Source: Morinoia aosen
Taxonomy: Eukaryota; Arthropoda; Malacostraca; Amphipoda; Talitridae
Reading direction: 5' to 3'
Assembly (NCBI GenBank): GCA_030386875.1
Contig: CM059562.1
Coordinates: forward strand, 19,769,360-19,833,359
DNA: 64,000 bases
The notes under the pieces were generated by a model. That model had not been told where the DNA came from. It worked only from the letters and a program-made list of their open reading frames with translations, and searched no databases. Each line of letters starts with the position of its first letter. The stretch's first letter is position 1. Shown here one piece after another: positions 1 to 10,888 of this stretch. Position numbers and translations under genes: made by a program.

Positions 1-389
1 CCATCTTCTAGGCGTAACCCTAAAGATAATTTCTATACTAATGTAGAAAATGTGATAATTTCTTTACGGCTCGATAACTACGAGTGCTTAACCCATCAGA
101 AGACGGTAACAACTTGCGGTATCGATCATATTTAATAATGTATTGCCATCGGTAATATTTTGATGCCCCCTTCCCCTCGCAATTGGGAGTCAGATTAGAC
201 ACAATTTGTGGTTGGGTAATTTACAGACATTTTAAAGATAATTGTAAAATTATACCTCAACGCAATTATTTGGGCGGTGGTGAGAGTATCAAACACTTAT
301 TTGCAGCACGAGAACTCAATTCCAACCAAGAGTTTTCTACCTGCCCCCGCAACCCTGCCTGGAATCAGGTCTCTCTTTCATCACCACAG
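1..389. other. AT-rich background, no supported gene
   Basis: No motif, repeat or codon-like stretch stands out until the pyrimidine-rich run that ends at base 389. That run could be a 3' splice site for the candidate exon starting at 390. Confidence 0.5.
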
Positions 390-516
390 CGCCTTCATCA
401 AAATTCGCGTCACCTGCCCACCGGATCAGGTTTGGGCGAGGTTTTTCTCCAATACTACCAGGCTGTTAAAATTAGGGCGAGCGTCTTCGTCATCAAATGT
501 TCGCTTGTTGTCTTAG
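390..516 (+). CDS. Candidate 3'-terminal exon, unknown protein
   Basis: A pyrimidine-rich tract (CTCTCTTTCATCACCACAG) ends in CAG at 389 and resembles a 3' splice site. After one phase base, a frame of 42 codons runs from 391 to a TAG at 514-516. It starts AFIKIRVTCPPDQVW, with mostly C or G in third positions over the first 20 codons, then becomes serine-rich. The same frame stays open upstream of the acceptor, and an overlapping frame is open to base 563, so openness alone proves little. I recognise no domain. GTTTGG at about 428 or GTTTTT at about 442 could instead act as weak donors, which would make this an internal exon. There are no supporting neighbours on this strand. Confidence 0.22.
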
Positions 517-754
517 TTTGGACGACCCGAGCATCAGCCTTCACGCGTTCTTATCGCGCTTAATTGCAGAGTTCCATGTTCTCCGATACAGAGCTGCGTA
601 ATCCTTTAAAGCGGCGCTCGGTCGTGCAGAAGCTTGGACTGCTTGCGACATCGATCAACACCGATTTTTACTATTAATTGATTGAGCAGAGAGACTGTGG
701 GTGGAACTGATAACAACCTTTACCTAACGATGACGAAAAACATGAAGGAAGAAG

Positions 755-1213
755 ATGCTTTACTTCATCATCCATAACCATCTAGATTACATAATGATTA
801 CTGGTTCGTCAATAAATCGTGACAGGACTGAAGAAACCATGAAGATCCCGTTTCATTTTCTCAATTACCGAATTGTTTTCAGCTTATTGAAGTGTTTCCA
901 TTTACGGCACGCGTGTTACACGAATGTTATTAGTAGTGAAAGTTACTTTTTATTTATGCATAGAAATCTCATTTTATATGACAAACTGCAAGTACGCAAG
1001 TCTTTTGGTAACCTGGCGCGCCAAGCCGAAGCGACAAGCAAACAAGAGAACAACGGCAGCACGATGGATGGCCCCAGCAGGCGTGCACGGAAGAGCCGGC
1101 CTCAATACTTCAGTCTTTTATCGGAAATCCTGCGCTCGTTGCGAGCTGCTGGCTTCTCGCTTCGCATTAAAGCAGCGACCAAAACTGGCGGCGGGGCCGG
1201 GCCTGAGTTGTGA
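755..1213 (+). CDS. 152-codon ORF of unknown nature
   Basis: This is the longest ATG-started frame outside the satellites, at 152 codons. The first two thirds are AT-rich and look like chance sequence. The last third, from about base 1000, is GC-richer and basic, and reads FSLLSEILRSLRAAGFSLR before a glycine-rich tail. An overlapping antisense frame (1102-1350) is also open, as expected of a GC-rich islet. No signal peptide, transmembrane segment or known domain is visible. If anything here is real, it is more likely a short exon covering about 1010-1213 than the whole frame. Confidence 0.15.
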   Translation: MLYFIIHNHLDYIMITGSSINRDRTEETMKIPFHFLNYRIVFSLLKCFHLRHACYTNVISSESYFLFMHRNLILYDKLQVRKSFGNLARQAEATSKQENNGSTMDGPSRRARKSRPQYFSLLSEILRSLRAAGFSLRIKAATKTGGGAGPEL

Positions 1214-2993
1214 CGATGTCTAGCGCACCAAGACGAAACTAAAACATAACGTGTGAGTACCTGCATTCTGTTAATGTTTCCGTCCAAGAGAGACAAGACT
1301 TGACCATATAATGATGCAAACGGAAGGGTAGCAAATGAGGTCGTTTCCATCGACTAAAATTTTTCTTCGAGTTTCCTAGACAGCAAAAAACTAACCTTTA
1401 TACCAATGTCATATATATTTTAGTGAGTTAACTCTTGAAAATTATGAACCATTTCCCAGTGCGAAAATGTCACTAATGAGCAGATGTCTTCATCTTCCTG
1501 ATCTCTAGGACGTGTCTCAGCGGGAAGGCCGTCGTTACGAATCGTTGGAGTTGCATGACAAAATAAATCCGCCGTTCGTTCTCGATGCAGAGATCTCGTT
1601 AAGTCTTTGATGAAGTAGGCCTCGTTTGCGAGTTGCGGCACCAGGAATAAAACTCATATTGAAGGAGAGGCTCTTCACATTTCTCGTACAGTTTGCGCTT
1701 CCGCCATGTCTCCTCTCAGATACCACTACCACAATTTGAGTATCACTGTCGATAAACTGTCGTCGATTAATTGGGTTCTATTGAGAGCAGCTCATTATTA
1801 ATCAGAATATATTGAAGCTACTAACAATGCCGCTGCTGAATCATTTTCGTCGATAAAATTTGTAATCTTACGAGGAAGTGTCCGCATTTTTTGGCACTGC
1901 AAGAAGTAATGTACAAAGTTATAGCTGATATTTGCGAACACGGAATGCTTTAATCGTTCTGCTGTGCCCCGAACTGCCGAGCGATTCTTACTTTAGACTT
2001 CATGAATGGCAGAATACTTTAAAACCGCTGTAAAAGTACTATTGAGTGCGAATTTCCCTGAGCAATAATATTGATCACAGCCTCCTTCAACCATCGAAAA
2101 TCATCTAAAAATGTCGTCCTAATTGACGCCTAGCTGGAAGCGAGCACTCGTAAGTGTTTTTACGATCAGAACTGTAGTAAATCGCGACTGTGTTGCGCCT
2201 CTGTACTTAGAGCTGCTCCGAGAGAATAAAAACGTTATTTAAGACCTAAGATTAACCCTGATTACCCCTTACGCTCAACATAAGTTGTTCTTCACAAAAT
2301 ATGTGTGTCATACTTTCTCTACTCAGTACTAGAAACTTTAAAGCTGCTCCAAACTCGTATTCTTTTAACGCTTTAACGTATTACCTAGCGAAACTCGCCT
2401 ATCACTGCACAATATTATGGAGAACATCGGAAAGATTATTTTGAAAAATTTATCACACCGGTGTTTACCCACCTGAAGTGGACAGGACTCACCATGTTTT
2501 ACCAATAAAAGGAATAACTGAAGATAAAACAAAGAATTATGAATTCCTTTCTTGCGTATTTCCTCGCTTCTATATTTAGAGAGATCTGTGAAATTCAATA
2601 CTTCGGTGCGGTCTAACACTGTCGCCATAAAAATAATCAAAATAAACGATTCGATTGCTATTTAAAGGGTTGCATTTTGGCGTAAATTTAATTTGATAGG
2701 AAAAGAGTGAGCACAATAGATGCAGTTTAACTTCAGTGCTTCGTGCATAAAAATTACGGAAGAAAACTTGCAGTTTTCTTATTTGTAAGGGTAGTTTTAC
2801 GAAACTGAATATGGACGTGGATCCTGCGGTTCTGTAGGGGATAAACGGCACAGTAAATATCAAAGGCGTGGTCGGAAAATCCACGCTGGATTACAGAAAC
2901 TTGATCAATCATTAAAACTTGCTCGCGCAAATTTCATTTTTGCGCGTACGAAAAAAGCTCAGATTACTCTTTTATAGGCGCACACTTCATCGG
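1214..2993. other. AT-rich background, no supported gene
   Basis: Only short chance frames on both strands. A possible donor-like GTAAGTG follows a small GC-richer run near 2147, without a matching acceptor or convincing frame. Confidence 0.45.
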
Positions 2994-3127
2994 TTACACA
3001 GTTAACGGATTGGAGCGAGTTCCAATTGGTTGGTGCGTTGCCTGCGTGTCGTCTTGCATATCATCACTTTGAATGCGCCTAACAAGCCAAGGCTCACTGT
3101 CGACCGTGGGTGCCACTGTCCCTAAAT
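2994..3127 (-). CDS. Candidate 3'-terminal exon ending in PLTV
   Basis: Read on the minus strand, a long pyrimidine tract (TATTCTTATCTCTGTGTTTAG) ends just before base 3127 and resembles a 3' splice site. After two phase bases, 43 codons follow to a TAA at 2996-2994. The peptide is hydrophilic, with an acidic stretch (IQSDDMQDDTQATHQP), and ends SNPLTV. That looks like a cytoplasmic tail, and the last residues would fit a class II PDZ ligand, but this is inference. No domain or family is recognised. The frame is fairly balanced in codon use, unlike the AT-rich flanks. No upstream exon of the same gene can be pointed to in the window. Confidence 0.32.
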
Positions 3128-4563
3128 CTAAACACAGAGATAAGAATTATTATTGCTCTAATTTTAAATGCAGCGCACTCCCCGTTGCATTACTACTCGA
3201 CCGGCAAAAAATCCTGTTCGGAGCTTAGCTGAATTAAGAATTTAGCATCGACAATGTATGCGCGAACGGAGTTTCTGGCTAACGCAGTGTTTTGCTCCCT
3301 AGCTCTGACGATGGAAATAAGGTTACGTATAATTAAAATTCACCACATTTAAAACAGCAACATTGTTATTTTCTAGTTGCGTCGAGGTAGGTTATATCTA
3401 TGAGAGTGATAGTCTGTTTGAATATCATCTGCATACGCTAAAGCCTGAAATACGAGGCTCAAAGACCGCTTCAAGGAACGCATAAAATTTCTAATGAAAA
3501 TTACCGAGGTAAACGTAATATGAAGTATTATATTCTAGCATTTGATCATAAACAGAAATACAAATTTGCTTCAGGTTAATTCAAAATGTTTATGAGCTCA
3601 TCGGCTCACTCTTGAAGGTAAATCCATCGTTCAAAGCGCTGGATATCACTCGATCAGCCAGCACGACAACCTCTGATAGACATGCAGCTTCTCAATTTGC
3701 ATTTGCCTCGTGCGCGCGCTGCTGGAGTAAGACTGCTTAGTTTCTGATAGCTCTGATGGTGCTATAGGAGTACAGCCCCTGATTAACGCGCACACAGATC
3801 AAAGATTAATGTAACTCAATGTTCGTTGCAATCAAATGCCTTATTCTCTATCTAGCAGGGGCTAGGTCGAAACCTCAAAGCTTCCCCATGGCCCAAGAAG
3901 GAGATTAGTCCTTGTTTCCTGATGTTAACCAAATTGCAGTAATCTTGCCCGACGAATCGTTTAGTACAGGCGAGAGTCTCATCTGCGCCCTTCTTGTCAT
4001 CTTTTCCGAGTGAATGTAAAGCTTGCGAAGGCTTTCTGGCATGATAAAACTGATCCCATTTGGTTGCAGTGTGCGCTGTTCACATCTCTGTCAATGAAAC
4101 TCATCCGCTGATTTATCGAAGCAGAAATTTAAGTGCACTAGCAGTTACATAATCGCATGAACGTCATCATGCAACTTAGCAGCATGATTAAAGTAGAAAT
4201 TTATAAATTAAAAGTTGATCAACAGAATTACTTGTTCTATATCTTTCTACTTCTTACCTTCAAAATCGCAGCTAGGACTCGGTGTCCCAGAGCAGAAATA
4301 GTTTTTCCGAAATAGTCGTCGTCGACACCGTAGACTCGGATTCCACTATGGAAGCTTTGCAGTAATTGATGCTCATGAATGATGTTTCTTTCCTGGTGCA
4401 TTTTATAACTTCTTTAACATTCATAATTAACAGCAGTACCGCATGACACTTTAATTTTCCTTTTATGCTACATTTTTTCCGCATTTTAACAAGAGTTTTT
4501 TGAGACGGAGTTCATTGTGAAACTAATTTAAACAGGTTCATTTTCTGGAATTTTCTTCAATTG
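3128..4563. other. AT-rich background, no supported gene
   Basis: No repeats, RNA genes or codon-biased segments recognised. The single reported minus-strand frame (4272-4484) is AT-rich and looks like chance. Confidence 0.45.
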
Positions 4564-5098
4564 CAATAAAAATAGGAGAGCAAAAATCACTGATAAAAAT
4601 TTCATTATACTGAGAACGTTTCGGGCAAATACCCATCATCAGCTCACTAAGAGAATCTGACATATATCACTGAAATATAAAATGAACGTAAATGTACAAA
4701 CAGACAACACGGATTTAAAAGTTCAAAAAAAGTATAAATGTGAAAATGCAGCAAATAACACGAAACAACTAAGAACCTATGATGCTAAGAGGACATGAAC
4801 TCAATTGGTTGTTATGAGAAGCATTTTAAATGTAAGCCTTCTCTTAACAACCAATTGAGTTCATATTCTCTTAGCATCATAGGTTCTTAGTTGTTTCGTG
4901 TTATTTACATCATTTTCACATTTATACTTTTTTTGAACTTTTAAATCCGTGTTTATGTCTGGTTGTACATTTACGTTCATTTTTTATTTCAGTGATATAT
5001 GTCAGATTCTTTTAATGAGCTGATGATGGGTATTTGCCCGAAACGTGCTCAGTATAATGAAATTTTTATCAGCGATTTTTGCTCTCCTATTTTTATTG
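4564..5098. mobile_element. 535-bp near-perfect palindrome (foldback element)
   Basis: The left half from CAATAAAAATAGGAGAGC at 4564 is repeated in reverse complement by the right half ending GCTCTCCTATTTTTATTG at 5098. The arms meet near 4831 with only a short unpaired centre, around a core of CTCAATTGGTTGTTA and its complement. Differences are scattered single bases and small indels. A conserved TTTCGGGCAAATACCCATCA block sits about 60 bases in from the left end, and its complement lies in the right arm. There is no ORF, so it is non-autonomous. Flanking target duplications are not obvious (CAATT and CTAATT lie nearby). It is best described as a foldback or MITE-type element, class unassigned. 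Confidence 0.8.
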
Positions 5099-5937
5099 AA
5101 ACTAATTTAGACACAAAAATATTGTTAATCGGAACAAAATATTATTTCCGCTAAGATTGTGATCTTTTTTGCTTTCTAGTGGCCCTTTTCAGACATTATT
5201 GCCTGTTGAATATAATGTACCTTTGTTCAAGCTTTATGCAAGCCCATGCAAGAAGCCTTGCTTCTCCGTGTCTCTGTCTCGCAAAGACTCCACAGTTTTC
5301 AATGAATGGAAAGACCTTTTCAAAACAAAAACTTGCATACAGCTTGCTCCGGCATGGAACGGCATTGAAACGCATCGAACTTACTTCGATTATCTGATCA
5401 ACTTGCCCTACTTCAAGGCGCTTAGTATTTATTATTGTTTGAGTGATATCTTAAAATCGACAACCATCTGGCATCATTGGAGGGCTTTTAATGAACTTGA
5501 GTAAAGAGAAACACGCCGTCAGGCCTTGGTACTCCTGCTTGTGCTGCTAAAATAATTTGTAAATATTGAGCTAGAATGCCAACGTCATTTATAAGCATTT
5601 TCTCAAGTGTGTAAATTAGCTGTTGAATTAAGGTCACTGCATACACGTAGCAACCCTAAACTCAGCAATCCGACGTCGCCTCGCTGTAAGTTATCAAGTG
5701 TTCCTCATGTTCACTGAATTCGTCAATGCCTCCTGCATTTCGGCATGCACAGGTCTACTTTGACGTTATTTTTTGCTTCGAAGTGCAGCGAACACCCCTC
5801 AGCCCGTCGTGCGGCGGAATCTGCGCCAGGGTGTGCAATTATTCCCTTTTATCTCGCAGGACCTTCACATTCACTTACACCTGTCGTAACTCCTGCAGTG
5901 CACTTGAGATGGTAGAATATTAAATCCCTCGGGGGGT
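5099..5937. other. AT-rich background, no supported gene
   Basis: Open frames 5169-5504 and 5726-5923 show no domain. A GC-richer islet at 5790-5850 follows an acceptor-like CAG at about 5789 and reads NTPQPVVRRNLRQGVQ in one frame. All frames there are partly open, so I do not call an exon. Confidence 0.35.
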
Positions 5938-6093
5938 ATGGGTAACATTCTCGCATTGCTGGGGTATTGGGTACTTGGAGCATTGAAGGCTGCACGCCCT
6001 TGTTCTACTCCACTGCAACAGCTGTGTCGAGGCCGACTGAAGAGGAACATTTGGGAATTGTTTTGGGTCTTCGGACCAACTGCACCTGGGTAG
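5938..6093 (+). CDS. Small ORF, 51 codons, hydrophobic N-terminus
   Basis: The ATG at 5938 begins a 51-residue frame ending in TAG at 6091-6093. The start, MGNILALLGYWVLGALKAA, is hydrophobic and could be a signal anchor. It is followed by a basic, cysteine-containing middle and a tryptophan-rich end (WELFWVF). The opposite strand is also open across most of the same bases (5871-6146), so the evidence for coding on either strand is weak. No family recognised and no promoter or splice site clearly tied to it. Confidence 0.18.
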   Translation: MGNILALLGYWVLGALKAARPCSTPLQQLCRGRLKRNIWELFWVFGPTAPG

Positions 6094-6445
6094 ACCAGCG
6101 GTGTGAGGGCAGGCAGGGTGTGCACGGCTATAATTATTAAGTGCAAAACTGAAGAACGCTAAATGAAAGGCATGCGACTGGCATCAATGGAAGTTTTTGT
6201 TTTCCTCTGGTGCTGCAGCGAATGAGTTCGTGAGAACGCCCAATTTTTTACTTGAATCACTTACATTCTTGAAGGCTACGCTATCACTTGAATTATATTA
6301 TGCTATTGTTTCTCTTTAACTGGTGCCATGGTCCCAATGGAAAAATTTCTCAATTTTTTGAAAGAATTTAGTTAAGCTTTTAAATTCCGAACACAGCATG
6401 ATCATGGATAATATTGAAGATATTTTAATAATATTGGACATATTT

Positions 6446-6490
6446 TAGAATGAAACTTTCTAGAATGAAACTTTCTAGAATGAAACTTTC
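6446..6490. repeat. 15-bp direct tandem repeat, three perfect copies
   Basis: The unit TAGAATGAAACTTTC occurs three times exactly, followed by a partial fourth copy with the core ATG deleted. Confidence 0.9.
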
Positions 6491-6784
6491 TAGAAACTTT
6501 TTAGTCTTTTGAAGCAGCACAAACAATTTTAAAAGTAAATCGTCAATATTTGGCTTCTTTTAAAATACGAATTGCGCTCGTGCAAGGAACTCGTATGTGT
6601 GAGGCTTTGGTGCTATCTCCGAGACACGTTATACGAAAAATTTTAATTTGAACAAGATTTTTGCGCTAGTTGGATAATTGGAAATCGAATACGTATTTAT
6701 AAAGATAATAATGGGCTTTTTATCGTTAAGGAGTTCCGATTAAATTCATCAGCGCCGATCCCTTAAGAGGTTACAACTATTTTA

Positions 6785-7140
6785 CCTATGGAAAGATGTG
6801 AGGTCCCCAGCCGGATATTACAGTAGGTACTCACTCCTTTTGGTAAAATAGAATAGTTTTGTTGCTCAGTAAAAAGCCACATTTTTTCGGTTTACTGTTT
6901 TCTTTTTCAGCACCTTTTACTTCCTTCAACTTTTCCAATTCCATAATCTTCTATCAATCTTGCTGTTTCTGTTCGTTGGCGGTCAGGACACATTTGATGC
7001 ATATATTCCCTTTTCCCTTCTTTACTGAATGGTACCTTCCTCTTCCCTTTCTTAAAAATATCATTATTGTGTTCGCAGAGACTTCAACTATGTTATCTAA
7101 TGAAATAATCACTAATGCAACTCAATTGCCATAGGAGTAA
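6785..7140 (+). repeat. Interspersed repeat, diverged copy 1
   Basis: Shares ordered blocks with the better preserved copies at 24692 and 50814: GTGAGGTCCCCAGC, a purine-to-pyrimidine stretch with AAAATAGAATAG, TTTTTTCGGTTTACTG, CAGCACC, CTTGCTGTTTCTG and ACTGAATGGTACCTTCCTC. The 5' hairpin block is largely lost. The 91-codon frame across it (6859-7134) is phenylalanine-rich because of the pyrimidine-rich strand and is not called as a gene. Confidence 0.6.
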
Positions 7141-7765
7141 TTTGCGTGAGACTATTTCACTGATAAATGGGTTTCAATAGTTGAGAGAATACATAACCAT
7201 CAGAGGCAGCGAGATTAAATGCACATTTTGAATTCCATTAAGCACTATTGCTTCTGCAACAGCGGAAAGCATGACGTTCCCTCACGTCACATTCCTTACT
7301 GACATTTTTCTCAGCTTAAAATCGTAATTCAATTTATAAAATGAAATGTGCTTAGTTCATTGACTCCAATTTGTACTCACAAATTTTCACAAGTGCATCG
7401 GCTGACTTTCAATTTGATTGATAGAATTGAAATGGATTTTTGCTTCTACTTGCAGGACATTGGTTGAAGCGATAGATTTCATGCTCTGGTATGCACGTGA
7501 TTAATCCAATTAACTTATTTTCGTAGAGTAAAATATGCAAGAAAATAGATTTATCCCTGGCGTAGCTATTATCTGAGTCTTGAGAATTGCTTATATATTA
7601 AGGTGTTTTATGTTGAGAATACCTTAAGTCCAGTTGGCTGTAACTTATTTCATGAATCAACTTTTTTTTAAATTAACAGGTTTTTCCTTTTATTTCTTTC
7701 TTTTTATGCTGTACATAGTTTGCTCGGGGATAATTCAGTTGCTTTGATTTTGCGGCCAGGGATTA
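7141..7765. other. AT-rich background, no supported gene
   Basis: No gene or repeat recognised. A pyrimidine-rich run at 7660-7700 leads into the tandem repeat that begins at 7766. Confidence 0.4.
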
Positions 7766-8070
7766 GAAATTATAAAGTTCCTATCAATAATTATCGATAC
7801 TAATCCCTCATTCTTCGTTTCAGGCAACAATAAAGGGAGTGAACGATAGGAATAAAGGGAGTGAAGATGGGAATTATAAATTTCCTATCAATAATTATAA
7901 TTATTGATCCTAATCCCTCATTCCTCGTTTCAGGTAAAAATAAAGAGAGTTAAAGATGGTAGTAAAGTATAGGAATAAAAGGAGTGAAGATGGGAATTAT
8001 AAAATTGCTTTCAATAATTATCAATACTAATCTTGCATTCCTCGTTTACGGTAACAATAAGGGAGTGAAG
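7766..8070. repeat. Three diverged copies of a ~105-125 bp unit
   Basis: Copies start near 7766, 7870 and 7993. Each carries GAAATTATAAAGTTCCTATC-like sequence, then TCAATAATTATC, AATCCCTCATTC, a TCGTTTCAGG block, an AAATAAAGGGAGTGAA block and, in the first two, a second AGGAATAAAGGGAGTGAAG block. Unit length changes through an extra AATTAT or AGTAAAG insertion. No coding frame crosses it. Confidence 0.8.
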
Positions 8071-9892
8071 TGCATGAGTTGTGTAGCAGACAGGCCTGTG
8101 TTCTTACACCTCAGATCCCCAGAATCTTAAGCTTGCAAGTTGATTGAGAAAAATGCTTAATATCATCTTAAAAATAGGACGCAAAACTACTTGAAAGACT
8201 AGAGAAAAAATAAAGAGTAATGTCTGAACAGATGTTTTCAGACGCTGCTGGGCTTGTTGGTCTTCTTCCTTGCAATTAATGTTTTGCTGCCACTCCTTGC
8301 GAAATGGCTAAATTTTTAGGTTGCTTTGTGTAGAAATTTTGATTAGAGAACGATTGAATAAGTAGACGAATATGATTTTGTTGTAGAATAAATTTCCTTT
8401 TAATTAGTGTTTGTCGTGCGCTCGTCATCTGCATTAAATCGTGGCCCAATATTAATTTAAAATCCACCGTAACTCCTAAGCTGGAGTTGGGTTCTCTTGA
8501 ATATGGACGCTCTTATTAAGTTTATGCATAGACAGAAAATTCCTTACGTTGTACTGAATTTTGCATCAATGAGCAGTTTTTTCCGAGTTTCAAAATTGAA
8601 TGCCGCGCTTCAGGGCCACTCACTTGAGGCTTCTCTTCTTAAGCATAGCTCATGTGATTAATTAAGTTGATAGAGAAAATATACATGCGATACAGGTTAA
8701 TTCAGTACATCTTGAAAGGCAGATCGGGAGTTTTTATCCATCTTTGACATAATTTCAAAATTCGCTACAATTAGCTTTAGATGTTCAGAAGTATATTTTT
8801 TTTAAATTTGTATTCCCAAGCCAGGAGTCATGCGCTGCTCTCCTCGACGTGCATGGAAGCGAATGGCCGTCCATTGCGAGCAGCAGTCGTTAGTTATTTT
8901 TGTTTCTTGCACACTTTGCAAGTCAAAAGCCTGCTTGGCGCTGGTGGCACACCTTGGACAAACATGAGGCACCGGGTGACTGTGTTTGGCCGCCACTTGT
9001 ATACATAATTATACGGCTTCGAAAAGCCAAACTTGGCGCTTTTCTGCATGTCAGAGTCAACAAATTGTCCCGAGAAACGTTCTACGGCGCACCAGAACAA
9101 AAAATTTTGCTCGACAAAAAATTTCTCAATTGTCGGTGAGCTTACTGGAATACGAAGGCGCTGGATTGGCCAAGCCTTGGGAGTCGGGGAACTACCAAGA
9201 CGCATTAGATTATTGCTGATGCTACACAGTTCGTGGCGGTTACGTGTAGAAAGACACAAGTATCTTACAGGAATTGCGGTATTTTGAATGTGAGGTCATT
9301 GGATGCAATAACATGGGAACTCAGGCAGTAGCGTTTTCGAACATCTGTTTCACATTACCAAAAGTCGTTCGCTATCAACGAACTGTAGTTTTTGCTAGAC
9401 AAGTACGCAGTGATGCTGCTCAAAATTTACTAATGCAATTTTATAAGTGTGAATGGAGTTAAATGTGTTTTCCTAGGATTGATACCTTTTCTTATTCATT
9501 GCAGTATATATGCAGGCATGAAGGGTTTTAAGCAGGGGAAAATTTCATTTTTTCTTAAATTGCTTTGAATATAATATTTTATTTCCAGAATTAACATTTT
9601 TCGATTCAAGGCACTCGAAAATGTTCTTTTAAACTAGTAATAATTCGCGAAAATTGTGCGAGGGGTTAACTTGATCCGGTAAAGAGACAATATGAAAAAG
9701 ATGAAGATGCAATCAAACGCGGTTTTTAAATTGTTCTAATTCATGCTCATTGTAATTGACCAGTGTTAGAAAGCTTACGTCCCGCGTCTTAGGTCTGAAT
9801 GTGATCCAACAAGCTTCTGACTGGTTTTAGTCTATTTGAAATTCGACAAACTAGCATCGCTGAATGTCATCCAATGAGCCCTGCCTGACGGC
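8071..9892. other. AT-rich background with one GC-richer islet, no supported gene
   Basis: The islet at about 8820-9220 is open in several frames on both strands (for example 8781-9008 + and 8894-9259 -). No frame stands out, no domain is seen, and no convincing splice pair flanks it. The remainder is AT-rich. Confidence 0.35.
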
Positions 9893-10040
9893 TCAGCTCG
9901 TGTACACATCGTCCAGTATAATTCGCTGTGTTGCGGGGCGGCAAAGTCCACTCGTCGGGGTGGCCTTGCTCAACATGGCTTCCAGTGCTGCAGACAGCCA
10001 TTGCTGGGGGATGCGACTCTCGAAAGTGTAGTAGTTGGCT
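9893..10040 (-). CDS. Candidate 3'-terminal exon, unknown protein
   Basis: On the minus strand CGTTTTCTTTCACAG, a good 3' splice site by eye, ends just before base 10040. After one phase base, 48 codons run to a TGA at 9895-9893. The peptide begins ANYYTFESRIPQQWLSAALE and ends RIILDDVYTS. Third positions are mostly C or G at the start (GCC AAC TAC TAC ACT TTC GAG). A second frame from the same acceptor is also open, to about 9860, so the choice of frame rests on codon pattern alone. I recognise no family. No matching upstream exon is identified. Confidence 0.32.
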
Positions 10041-10888
10041 CTGTGAAAGAAAACGAATTCATATCAATTACTGTTCGATGTCAGTTCTGTATAAGGCTAC
10101 TAATTCATAACCGTCCACTTGAGCTCGAGGCTTGGAAGAGGAACTCGCACGTCGTTCTTTCTTGAAGGAGTTCTCTGAAGAGGGTTGACCTGCAATGTAT
10201 TGACCTTCGGAATTCGTGCTCATCTGGAGTTGGACATAATTTTCTTGTAACTTGCTGTGTGCTGTGGAACAGGCTTTTTTCACCTGGACGTACCAGTACA
10301 TCGAAGACACAATTGTAATGAAATGCTCGCTCTAGTTTTGCGCGTTCCAGCTTTTTTACTCTTTCGGTTTCATTTCTCATTCAAAAGTTCTCCAGCCGCA
10401 CAAGCAGTGTTCGTCACGTTTGTCTAAAATGACTTTTTCCTCTGCTTCTTGATTCGAGCTTCTCTCAAATAAACAAGTCTGTGTAAGGTTGAAGCGAAGA
10501 CAAGTACTACTCACATAACATAACAATAACGCTAACTAACTAAAAAGCATAATTATAAAGTCCTACAGGTAATTAAATCCTAATCTTGGTGGTGCAACGA
10601 ACACCATCTCAATTTGTATCCGTAAATCGCTTACCTATTCGTAACTTTTTTACGTTTTACACCTCATTGAGTGATGATTATGTCAACATTGAAGCGTTAT
10701 TCCAATTTTGTTAGTCAAATCGACCACCTTCGCCCGTGTACAACAATTCCACGTGATTTACATTACAGATTTTTATTTTTCAATTAAAAAAAACATCTTT
10801 TCTGCATATTGTCTAGTAAAAATATAACACCCTGATGTGTTACCCCAAAACATTGAGTAATGGGAACAGAACGCTCATAATGTTTAGG
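10041..10888. other. AT-rich background, no supported gene
   Basis: Two overlapping minus-strand frames (10068-10310, 10105-10380) have no domain. AT content rises toward the satellite beginning at 10889. Confidence 0.4.

Noticed and set aside
8781..9287. Cluster of overlapping ORFs on both strands
   Set aside because: Composition effect of a GC-richer islet; no frame stands out.
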